DNA from: an uncultured Bacillota bacterium
Lineage (GTDB): Bacteria > Bacillota > Clostridia > Peptostreptococcales > Anaerovoracaceae
Direction: 5' to 3'
DNA: 16,658 nucleotides
NCBI GenBank assembly: GCA_902465215.1
Contig: CABQMM010000003.1
Span: 1 to 16,658 of the forward strand
Part shown: positions 1 through 5,896 of the stretch, in pieces
How positions within the stretch are numbered: the stretch's first letter is position 1
Layout: the number at the start of each line of letters is the position of its first letter
The notes under the pieces: generated by a model
What the model saw: only the letters and a program-made list of their open reading frames with translations
Database searches by the model: none
What the model was told of the DNA's origin: nothing
Made by a program: the position numbers and the translations under genes

Positions 1-141
1 ACCTTTAAACGAGAGGTGGAGCCTTTACTTAAAATAAAGGATGCTTATCCTAAGATGGTAATAGCGCGAACAAGAAATCCCGAATATCAATATGAGGGCA
101 TTAAGATCATTGATGTAGCAGATTGGCTGTTGGAGTTTTGA
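1..141 (+). CDS. C-terminal fragment of an ATP-binding protein (DUF4143 type)
   Basis: The reading frame is open from base 1 and ends at TGA 139-141, giving the last 46 residues of a protein whose start lies outside the window. The visible tail contains [20 protein letters not shown] and ends in [16 protein letters not shown]. From family knowledge this resembles the extreme C-terminus of AAA-ATPase/DUF4143 proteins, in which a P-loop ATPase is followed by a nuclease-like DUF4143 domain whose end reads roughly '[14 protein letters not shown]...G(I)k...dwLL'. The ATPase domain itself is not visible, so the family call rests on this short tail. The physiological role of these proteins is generally unknown. 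A terminator follows 20 bases after the stop, so this is the last gene of its transcript. Confidence 0.6.
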   Translation, partial: TFKREVEPLLKIKDAYPKMVIARTRNPEYQYEGIKIIDVADWLLEF

Positions 142-163
142 TATTTCTTTAAATCAAAAGAAA

Positions 164-206
164 AAAAGTTGGACTTTTGAGATCATCCTCAAAAAATCCA
201 ACTTTT
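164..206. terminator. Bidirectional rho-independent terminator
   Basis: A 10-bp stem (AAAAGTTGGA at 164-173 with TCCAACTTTT at 197-206) is extended, after a small internal bulge, by a 7-bp stem (175-181 with 188-194) closed by the 6-base loop ATCATC. The plus-strand arm runs into TTTTATTTTA. The minus-strand side runs into an equally U-rich run. It lies between two convergent genes and probably ends both. Confidence 0.85.
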
Positions 207-241
207 ATTTTACCTTAAATCAGTTTTGAATCCGAGAACAC

Positions 242-1264
242 TTAAATCGCTGCAAGCAGCGCATTTACATCATCTTCGGTGGAGCCCCATCCGATAACAA
301 GACGGATAACGGAATTGTTTTCGTCATAAGGACACCATGTGTAGAAGAAGAAGTCTTTTTCGAGTTCTGCAATTTTCTCGTTTGACATGATTACGAATAC
401 CTGATTGGTCTGATGCGGGAGCCAGAGCTTGTAGCCCGCTGCGACTACGCCTTCTGCCAGCTTAATGGCAAGTTCGTTTTCGTGGCGTCCAATCTGATAG
501 TAGAGGGAATCTTCACCGCCCTCCAAAAGCGCACGCATCTGAATGGAAATCAATTTGCCCTTCGCAAAGAGAGCACAGGCTCTTTTTACCATATATCTGA
601 AGTGGTCATTGATTGCGTCGTTCATGACTACCAATGCTTCGCCGAACAGTGCGCCTACCTTGGTTCCGCCGATGTAGAATGCGTCTGTCATCTCAGCAAT
701 TTCCTTGAGGCTGAGGTCGTTTGTCGGCCATGTGAGTGCTGTACCTAAACGCGCACCATCCATGTAGAATAAAAGCCCGTGCTTTTTGCAGCAGTCGCTG
801 AGGGCTTTGAATTCAGCCTTCGTATACAATCCGCCGTTTTCAGTCGGGTGAGTGATATATACCATCTTCGGAATTACGGTGTGCTCGTCTTCATGGTGAA
901 GCAGAACCTTTTCAATGTCGGCAGGGCGGAGCTTGCCGTCCTCGGTCGGAACTGCGAAAACTCTGTGACCGGTTGCCTCTACAGAACCTGTTTCATGCAC
1001 AAAAATATGTCCTGCATCCGCGGAAATAACCCCTTCATACGGTCTGAGTGCTGCAGCGATTGTAATGGTGTTGGTAGGGGTGCCGCCTGTCATAAAGTGA
1101 ACCTGTGCATCCGGCTGTCCGATCATTTCACGAATCATGTCTGCTGTTTCGTATGAGAAACGGTCATCGCCGTACCCGTCAGTATGTTCCATATTAGCAG
1201 CCATCAGCGCGTCCATAATTTTCGGATGTCCGCCAAGGCTATAGTCACTTCTAAAGAAAATCAT
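242..1264 (-). CDS. Threonine aldolase family PLP enzyme (low-specificity L-threonine aldolase-like)
   Basis: This predicted cytosolic fold-type I PLP enzyme has 340 residues, the usual family length. It would cleave L-threonine or L-allo-threonine to glycine and acetaldehyde, although related beta-eliminating lyases share the fold. Seen in the protein: the N-terminal FRSDYSLGGHPKIMDAL block, the HIFVHETGS segment with the ring-stacking His near residue 90, the PLP-contacting MDGARLG block near 168-174, and the Schiff-base Lys at about 202 in YIGGTKVGALFGEA. The frame extends upstream to 1315, but the ATG at 1264 is chosen because a perfect GGAGGT (minus strand, 1271-1276) lies 6 bases before it and the protein then begins in register with the family. 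It is monocistronic, with its own promoter just upstream and a terminator past its stop. The exact substrate cannot be read from sequence. Confidence 0.9.
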   Translation of the reverse strand: MIFFRSDYSLGGHPKIMDALMAANMEHTDGYGDDRFSYETADMIREMIGQPDAQVHFMTGGTPTNTITIAAALRPYEGVISADAGHIFVHETGSVEATGHRVFAVPTEDGKLRPADIEKVLLHHEDEHTVIPKMVYITHPTENGGLYTKAEFKALSDCCKKHGLLFYMDGARLGTALTWPTNDLSLKEIAEMTDAFYIGGTKVGALFGEALVVMNDAINDHFRYMVKRACALFAKGKLISIQMRALLEGGEDSLYYQIGRHENELAIKLAEGVVAAGYKLWLPHQTNQVFVIMSNEKIAELEKDFFFYTWCPYDENNSVIRLVIGWGSTEDDVNALLAAI

Positions 1265-1303
1265 TGTAAAACCTCCGTTCATGCGTATTGCTGTGCTACC
1301 TAT

Positions 1304-1332
1304 ATTATAGTGCATGAAAAGGGGAAAGTCGA
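1304..1332 (-). promoter_or_regulatory. Sigma-A type promoter of the threonine aldolase gene
   Basis: On the minus strand a perfect TATAAT (1304-1309) is preceded by TCGACT (1327-1332, 4 of 6 matches to TTGACA) at the ideal 17-base spacing. The predicted start of transcription is near 1297, leaving a leader of about 30 bases that holds the GGAGGT ribosome binding site. Confidence 0.65.
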
Positions 1333-1432
1333 GTGGAAAAACGAGATTTGAAAGAAAACGCTGTTATAGTTTTTTCTTATTGGACATAAACTAAAAATAG
1401 GCATATGCTTGTTTGGTATTTCCACTAGAGCC

Positions 1433-1457
1433 GGTAAAATGTTGTTGACATTTTACC
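1433..1457. repeat. Perfect 10-bp palindrome overlapping the abi promoter (operator-like)
   Basis: GGTAAAATGT (1433-1442) and ACATTTTACC (1448-1457) are exact inverted copies separated by 5 bases. The right arm and spacer contain the whole -35 box of the abi promoter (1445-1450). The position is that of a repressor operator. No DNA-binding regulator is encoded beside it, so its ligand is unknown. Confidence 0.7.
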
Positions 1458-1472
1458 TATGTGTGGTACAAT
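1445..1472 (+). promoter_or_regulatory. Near-consensus promoter of the leader RNA and abi gene
   Basis: A perfect TTGACA at 1445-1450 is followed after 16 bases by TACAAT at 1467-1472. Transcription should start near 1479. This is among the best sigma-A promoters in the window and drives a short leader ending in a terminator-like hairpin ahead of the abi gene. Confidence 0.8.
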
Positions 1473-1478
1473 ATTTAT

Positions 1479-1531
1479 ACAAGAACTTGCCAGTTTGTCC
1501 TCCGGTGTCCTTCGGGTCCGGGGGCTTTTTT
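1479..1531 (+). ncRNA. Predicted short leader RNA with terminator hairpin upstream of the Abi/HEPN gene
   Basis: From the predicted start near 1479 a transcript of about 53 bases ends at a GC-rich hairpin (CCTCCGG 1499-1505 with CCGGGGG 1518-1524, one G-U pair, inner TTCG-containing loop) followed by six T residues (1526-1531). The abi ribosome binding site AGGAGGT (1538-1544) follows at once, so abi mRNA is made only by read-through. This layout of strong promoter, short structured RNA, intrinsic terminator and toxin gene is typical of RNA-regulated toxin systems (type III toxIN is the classic case). I also recall recent reports of cognate non-coding RNAs beside AbiF-family HEPN proteins. 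The hairpin and promoter are seen directly. That the RNA is a functional antitoxin or guide-like partner, rather than a simple attenuator, is inference. Confidence 0.6.
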
Positions 1532-1547
1532 ATACATAGGAGGTATT

Positions 1548-2513
1548 ATGGCAGATAAATCGTATAAATCGTATCGGCAGCAGCTAAATATCTTGCGTGC
1601 CAGAGGTATGAACATTGGAAAAGGCTCGCAAGGGTCTCGGGTAATACGCATTCTCGAACATGAAAATTATTACAATGTTGTCAATGGATATAAGGAACTC
1701 TTCCTCGCTGCAAAAGCTACACCAACTACGGATGAAGTATATAAGGCAGGAACTACTTTTGATGAGGTTTATGCTTTATATAATTTTGATAGGGAACTTA
1801 GAAATATCTATCTTAAATACCTTCTAAAAATCGAAAATACATTGAAAACGGTGATCGCGCATGAATTTTCAGCTAAATATGGACATGATAACTATCTCAA
1901 AATAGAAAATTTTGATAATTCCTCTGAAAAAAATATATCCTCCGCAGTAAAGCTTATCGGAGATATACAACAGGAAATTGCCCGTCAGATGAGTAAGCAC
2001 CATCAAGTAGTCACACATTATATGACAGAGCATGGATATATTCCACTTTGGGTTCTTGTAAATGTACTTACTTTTGGAAAGATTGAAAACTTCTATAAAA
2101 ACATGAAACCAGCAGACAAAACGACAGTTGCAAAACAATTCAATCTGCATCCGGAGGAACTTGCAAAGTTTATGCATATGCTTGCGCTTGCTCGAAATAA
2201 ATGCGCCCACGACGAGCGTTTCTTTGATATTCGATTTAAAGAGCGCATCCACACCAAAAGTATTAAAAACTTTTCCGCTCTTGGAATTGTTCGTGCAGCA
2301 GACGGTTCCTATACATGTGGAACAAACGATGCGTATGCCATTGCGATTATGTTTGCATTACTTTTGAGAAAATCAGAGCTAAATGATTTTATATCATCCA
2401 TACAAACAATGTTTGCTAAACTGCAAAAGCATTTGCATACCATTCCTTCCACAAAAATTATGTCTTTAATGGGGTATAATTCAAATTGGAGTAACTTATC
2501 GAAACTGAAATGA
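1548..2513 (+). CDS. Abi_2 family (AbiD/AbiF-like) abortive-infection protein with HEPN RNase motif
   Basis: This 321-residue protein has the features of the Abi_2 family, which includes lactococcal AbiD and AbiF and stops phage spread by arresting the infected cell. The N-terminal block (residues 7-54: YKSYRQQLNILRARG followed by ENYYNVVNGYKELF) matches the family opening. The central helix YNFDRELRNIYLKYLLKIEN (78-97) is also typical. The HEPN catalytic motif R-x4-H is present as RNKCAH (Arg216, Asn217, His221) in LALARNKCAHDERFF, so a metal-independent RNA-cleaving activity is predicted. There is no signal peptide or membrane segment. The start is fixed by AGGAGGT at 1538-1544. The gene is visibly richer in A and T than its neighbours and overlaps the start of the ClC gene by four bases, which together suggest acquisition by transfer. 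Family call secure; trigger and RNA target unknown. Confidence 0.88.
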   Translation: MADKSYKSYRQQLNILRARGMNIGKGSQGSRVIRILEHENYYNVVNGYKELFLAAKATPTTDEVYKAGTTFDEVYALYNFDRELRNIYLKYLLKIENTLKTVIAHEFSAKYGHDNYLKIENFDNSSEKNISSAVKLIGDIQQEIARQMSKHHQVVTHYMTEHGYIPLWVLVNVLTFGKIENFYKNMKPADKTTVAKQFNLHPEELAKFMHMLALARNKCAHDERFFDIRFKERIHTKSIKNFSALGIVRAADGSYTCGTNDAYAIAIMFALLLRKSELNDFISSIQTMFAKLQKHLHTIPSTKIMSLMGYNSNWSNLSKLK

Positions 2514-3796
2514 GAATGAACAAAGAATTTTTTGTCTCCACCTTTCGCGAATGGAGACTTTACATCGAAACATTTTTAAAATGGCTGGTGATTGCCTCGC
2601 TGATCGGCGGCGCAGGCGGACTCATCGGCGCAATCTTTCACCACAGCATTGACATGGCGGAAGAAATGCGCGGTGCCCACCCGTGGCTGCTGTGGCTGCT
2701 TCCGATTGCCGGACTTTTGATTGTAGGCTTCTACAAAATGACGAAAACCGAAGGTCTGAACACCAACCATGTAATCCGTGCGGTGCACAAAGGAAAAAGG
2801 CTCTCCGTCTTGCTGCTGCCGGCGATTTTTTTCGCAACCGTGCTGACGCAGCTGTGCGGAGGGAGCGCGGGAAGAGAAGGTGCGGCTCTTCAAATGGGCG
2901 GCACAATCGGTCAGTGGATCGGACGCGGACTGCATTTGGATGACAGCGATTTAAGGATTGCAACTTTGGCCGGAATGGCGGCGTTCTTTTCCGCGCTGTT
3001 TGGAACGCCGCTTGCAGCGGCGGTATTCGCTGTTATGGTAATCAGCATCGGGATTTTATATCATGTGGCACTTGTTCCGTGCCTGATTGCATCGCTTTCA
3101 GCCTATCTTCTGGCAGGAGCGCTGGGCGTGCAGCCGGTTCGCTTTGCGGTTGAAGTTCCCGAAACATCGGCGCTGGCTTTCTTTCAGGTCGGATTTCTTG
3201 GAACTTTGTGTGCGCTCGTATCCATTCTTTTCTGCATGATGATGCATGGTGCTGAAAAAGGAATGCGAAAAATCCTGCCAAACGCCTGGATGCGCGTGCT
3301 CGCGGGCGCAGGCATAATCATCGCACTGACTTACCTTTGCGGCACGAACGACTACAACGGCGTCGGCATGGGAGTGATTGCGGCAGCGATTGAAGAGGGA
3401 AAGGCAGAGCCGCTTGCATTTCTGCTCAAGCTCGTTTTTACATCGGTGACGCTGGCAGCGGGCTTTAAAGGCGGGGAAATCGTTCCTTCGTTTTTCGTCG
3501 GAGCAGCCTTTGGATGTGTAATCGCACCACTCATAGGTCTTCCGGCAGGATTCGGTGCGGCAGTCGGTCTTGTCAGCGTTTTCTGCGGGGTCACAAACTG
3601 CCCGATTTCATCAGTATTCCTGTCGATTGAAATCTTCGGAGCCGAGGGAATGCTGTATTTTGCCGTCGCCTGCTGCATCAGCTACATGATGTCGGGATAC
3701 CGCGGTATTTACTCGAGCCAAATGATTATGTATTCAAAACGAAAAGCAAAATTCATCAACGCATATACAAACGGAGAAAAGGGCACCGACGCATAA
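2510..3796 (+). CDS. ClC family anion channel/antiporter (CLC-F-like)
   Basis: This integral membrane protein has 428 residues and about ten or more hydrophobic segments, without the C-terminal CBS domains of larger ClC proteins. The ion-path signatures are visible: GGSAGREGAALQMGG (118-131) with the gating Glu123, FGTPLAAAVFAV (164-175), GFKGGEIVPSFFVGAAFG (318-335), and the final GYRGIYSSQMIMYSK with a candidate central Tyr. The first motif and the tail look more like the bacterial fluoride/proton branch (CLC-F) than chloride exchangers such as E. coli ClcA, but the ion cannot be decided by eye. Its ATG shares ATGA with the stop of the abi gene and has no good ribosome binding site of its own (the nearest GGAG is 18 bases away). 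Translation is therefore probably coupled to abi. ATG at 2516 is an alternative start. The stop codon lies in the loop of the following terminator. Confidence 0.88.
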   Translation: MRMNKEFFVSTFREWRLYIETFLKWLVIASLIGGAGGLIGAIFHHSIDMAEEMRGAHPWLLWLLPIAGLLIVGFYKMTKTEGLNTNHVIRAVHKGKRLSVLLLPAIFFATVLTQLCGGSAGREGAALQMGGTIGQWIGRGLHLDDSDLRIATLAGMAAFFSALFGTPLAAAVFAVMVISIGILYHVALVPCLIASLSAYLLAGALGVQPVRFAVEVPETSALAFFQVGFLGTLCALVSILFCMMMHGAEKGMRKILPNAWMRVLAGAGIIIALTYLCGTNDYNGVGMGVIAAAIEEGKAEPLAFLLKLVFTSVTLAAGFKGGEIVPSFFVGAAFGCVIAPLIGLPAGFGAAVGLVSVFCGVTNCPISSVFLSIEIFGAEGMLYFAVACCISYMMSGYRGIYSSQMIMYSKRKAKFINAYTNGEKGTDA

Positions 3797-3809
3797 GTCA
3801 GTGCCCTTT
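3778..3809. terminator. Bidirectional hairpin terminator between convergent genes
   Basis: AAAGGGCAC (3778-3786) pairs with GTGCCCTTT (3801-3809). Inside a single mismatch, GAC/GTC adds three more pairs around the loop GCATAA, which contains the ClC stop codon. The minus-strand exit reads CCCTTTTC and the plus-strand exit CCCTTTCC. The short T runs make termination plausible in both directions but not ideal in either. Confidence 0.7.
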
Positions 3810-3817
3810 CCGCAAAT

Positions 3818-4786
3818 CTATAGTTCTTTTTTAAAAAAATCAACGATTTCGTTCATCAGATAGTCTTTGAGATCGGATTCTTTATAGCTCATCTCGTAGC
3901 CGTGGTAATTTTCGGTCGTGACCGTGATTACGCGGCTGTTTTTATATGCGTGCGCGCATTCGAGGCTGGTATTCTCGGTTACGACATAGTCGAGGGTATT
4001 GCAGATGACAAGCACGGGCTTATCTCCGAATTTAGAGCCGTAATTGCAAGGGTTATATTCCTCGAATTCTTTGAACCAGTCCTCGGTAAGTTTCAGCCCT
4101 TGATACTCGACATAGCCTTTCGAGTGAGCTTTCTGCTTCATTTCATCCCACTTCTTCCGGCCGCCTGCATAGTGAATCATTGCCGTTTCATTTCCTGCGG
4201 GGGCAACCATAGCGAGGGCTTTGTAATCAAAACCGCCGTAACTTTCATTTGCCATCGTCATAACCACGCGTCCGCCCATGCTGCGGGCATAAAGTCCGAT
4301 GCGATTTTCGTTGATTTCAAAATTTTCACACGCATAGCGAATTGCGCAAATCATCGTATCCTTCATGGAAGTAAGGTCATAAAAGCCTGTTTTTTCGGCA
4401 TTTTTCTTCGGCTGCGTACGTGGGTTAAAGTCCATGCGGACTGCCGCATAGCCTGTGCAGGCAAGCCTTTCCGAAAGCTCGGCAGCCCCTCCGCTGTTCA
4501 GACTTCCCTTAAAACCGTGACCGACAGCAATCAGAGGCATTTTGCCGTCATAATCCTTCGGGTACACGATTTCCGCCATATAGTACACCGTCTGACCATT
4601 TTCATTTTCTGCAGGCAGAAAGAAGCGCTGCGAAGCAGGCGTAAAGTTTTCAGGAGTCTGCGGCTTCGAAGGAAAACCTCCTGAAATATGCAAAAGTGCT
4701 GCTGCAGTAATAAGTACGAGCACAGCAAAAACGACAGGCAAAATTATTTTTTTCTTTTTTTCTGATTTGCTCGAAAAAATCTTCAT
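3818..4786 (-). CDS. Membrane-anchored alpha/beta hydrolase
   Basis: The 322-residue protein starts with a Lys-rich segment and one hydrophobic helix (about 13-34), with no lipobox or clear cleavage site. It is thus likely anchored in the membrane with the enzyme outside. The alpha/beta-hydrolase signatures follow: oxyanion-hole segment VGHGFKGS (88-95), nucleophile elbow YARSMGG with Ser169 (an Ala replaces the first Gly of GxSxG, a common variant), Asp266 in CNTLDYVV and His295 in NYHGYE. This is the complete Ser-Asp-His triad in the right order. The family includes dienelactone-hydrolase-like and acyl-peptidase-like esterases; the substrate is not readable. AAGGAT about 10 bases upstream of the ATG acts as ribosome binding site. 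It sits just downstream of the ylmC/ymxH-like gene on the same strand with a 21-base gap, so the two may be cotranscribed. Confidence 0.82.
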   Translation of the reverse strand: MKIFSSKSEKKKKIILPVVFAVLVLITAAALLHISGGFPSKPQTPENFTPASQRFFLPAENENGQTVYYMAEIVYPKDYDGKMPLIAVGHGFKGSLNSGGAAELSERLACTGYAAVRMDFNPRTQPKKNAEKTGFYDLTSMKDTMICAIRYACENFEINENRIGLYARSMGGRVVMTMANESYGGFDYKALAMVAPAGNETAMIHYAGGRKKWDEMKQKAHSKGYVEYQGLKLTEDWFKEFEEYNPCNYGSKFGDKPVLVICNTLDYVVTENTSLECAHAYKNSRVITVTTENYHGYEMSYKESDLKDYLMNEIVDFFKKEL

Positions 4787-4807
4787 CTGTCCGACATCCT
4801 TTTTGTC

Positions 4808-5038
4808 TTAGCGGGATTTGAAAATAATCATATCTTCTCCCACTATTATAATCGAAGACCACGGAAGCTGCAAATCTTCTTTGAATTTTCCGTGTCTGCT
4901 TTGAAAGTCAGGGACGGCGAGCGTGTGGATTTTTCCGGTTTTCTCGTCGAAAACGATTTCGGCATCCCAAAGCCTGCCATGCATACTTCCCTTTGAAATA
5001 TCAACGATTTCCTTATCACCAATCTCACTCAAAAGCAT
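4808..5038 (-). CDS. YlmC/YmxH family sporulation protein (PRC-barrel)
   Basis: This is a 76-residue protein with the single PRC-barrel fold typical of the YlmC/YmxH family of endospore-forming Firmicutes. The diagnostic reading is a start of LLSEIGDKEIVDISKGSMHG, then an LWDAEIVFDEKTGKIHTLAVPD strand pair and a final IPW-like element (LPWSSIIIVGEDMII). Length equals that of the family. Family members are linked to sporulation but their biochemical role is not established. A strong GGGAGGA on the minus strand lies about 7 bases ahead of the ATG. The gene is divergent from the TepA-like gene, and the 62-base gap between their starts must hold both promoters. Confidence 0.87.
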   Translation of the reverse strand: MLLSEIGDKEIVDISKGSMHGRLWDAEIVFDEKTGKIHTLAVPDFQSRHGKFKEDLQLPWSSIIIVGEDMIIFKSR

Positions 5039-5100
5039 ATTTTTTCCTCCCGCGGCGAATAATAAAAGATAATAAATTTTACGAAAGAAGGTTATGGAAT

Positions 5101-5805
5101 ATGAGTGATGAAAAAGAAAAGGACAAGAATGGCGAAAAAGACACCAACGCTTCGGAGGCAGCGGATTTAATCAAGGAGCTGGGACTTCTGAGCACAGGCA
5201 GCAATTTCAAAAGCGACATCCAGTATATCAATATTATCGGAAGCATTGAAGGGCATTCGGTTCTGCCGCAGGACACGAAGACGACGAAGTATGAGCATCT
5301 GATTCCCGAGATGATTGCGGTGGAGGAAAACCCCGAGATTAAGGGGCTATTACTTGTTTTGAATACGGTGGGCGGCGATGTGGAGGCGGGTCTTGCGCTT
5401 TCGGAGCTGGTTGCAGGAATTTCCAAGCCGACGGTTTCGCTCGTAATCGGCGGCGGCCACAGCATCGGAATCCCGCTGGCAGTTTCGTCGGATTATTCGT
5501 TTGTCGCAAAATCTGCGACGATGACGCTGCACCCGATTCGCACCAGCGGCACGCTGATTACCGCGGAGCCGACTTTTGAGTATATGAAGAAAACGCAGGA
5601 AAGGGTCGTGGACTTTATCGTCGAGCATTCGCGGGCGGGCAGGCACGAAATCGAAGAGAAGATGAACTGCACGAGCAATATGGCAAATGATGTCGGAACG
5701 CTGCTCTTCGGTGCGGAAGCGGTTGAAATGGGCTTGATTGACAGCCTGGGAAGCCTGTCCGATGCGTTGAAAAAACTGCGCGAATTGATAGCAAAATGCA
5801 AATAA
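5101..5805 (+). CDS. tepA: ClpP-like serine protease of the TepA/YmfB type
   Basis: This 234-residue member of the ClpP/crotonase superfamily resembles B. subtilis TepA (YmfB), described as a translocation-enhancing, ClpP-like protein. A charged N-terminal stretch (1-20) precedes the ClpP fold. The oxyanion strand NTVGGDVEAGLALSELV (88-104), the nucleophile Ser121 in GGGHSIGIPLA, and the active-site His144 in MTLHPIRTSG are visible; an Asp follows in the C-terminal half. The ATG at 5101 is preferred because AAGAAGG (5085-5091) sits 9 bases upstream. The open frame reaches 4993, but that extension would run into the divergent ylmC/ymxH-like gene. No signal peptide is seen, so it is expected in the cytosol or at the membrane surface. 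A canonical ClpP is less likely given the GGGHS active-site context and lack of the usual ClpP N-terminal motifs. Confidence 0.82.
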   Translation: MSDEKEKDKNGEKDTNASEAADLIKELGLLSTGSNFKSDIQYINIIGSIEGHSVLPQDTKTTKYEHLIPEMIAVEENPEIKGLLLVLNTVGGDVEAGLALSELVAGISKPTVSLVIGGGHSIGIPLAVSSDYSFVAKSATMTLHPIRTSGTLITAEPTFEYMKKTQERVVDFIVEHSRAGRHEIEEKMNCTSNMANDVGTLLFGAEAVEMGLIDSLGSLSDALKKLRELIAKCK

Positions 5806-5826
5806 TAGAAAAAAATACTTGCAAAA

Positions 5827-5869
5827 TTTTGTAAAATATGTTGACAAATTATTACAAAAGGGTTAAAAT
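5827..5869 (+). promoter_or_regulatory. Strong promoter of the tad operon with flanking inverted arms
   Basis: A perfect TTGACA (5841-5846) and TAAAAT (5864-5869) lie 17 bases apart, placing the transcript start near 5876. TTTTGTAA (5827-5834) and TTACAAAA (5852-5859) form an exact 8-bp inverted repeat on either side of the -35 box, a possible operator. The region is AT-rich, so the repeat could be fortuitous. Only about 20 bases of leader precede the first tad gene. Confidence 0.75.
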
Positions 5870-5896
5870 GCAATCGAAAGGAATAAATGGTAAAAG

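Noticed and set aside
413..1156. Plus-strand open frames opposite the threonine aldolase gene
   Set aside because: They lack ribosome binding sites and recognisable domains, and the minus-strand gene is a complete conserved enzyme.
1401..1408. GCATATGC palindrome upstream of the abi promoter
   Set aside because: An 8-base palindrome alone is expected by chance and lies at no promoter element.
1316..1432. Additional small gene or riboswitch between the aldolase and abi promoters
   Set aside because: The stretch is AT-rich with no start plus ribosome binding site and no extended stem structure. Apart from the two promoters I see nothing in it.
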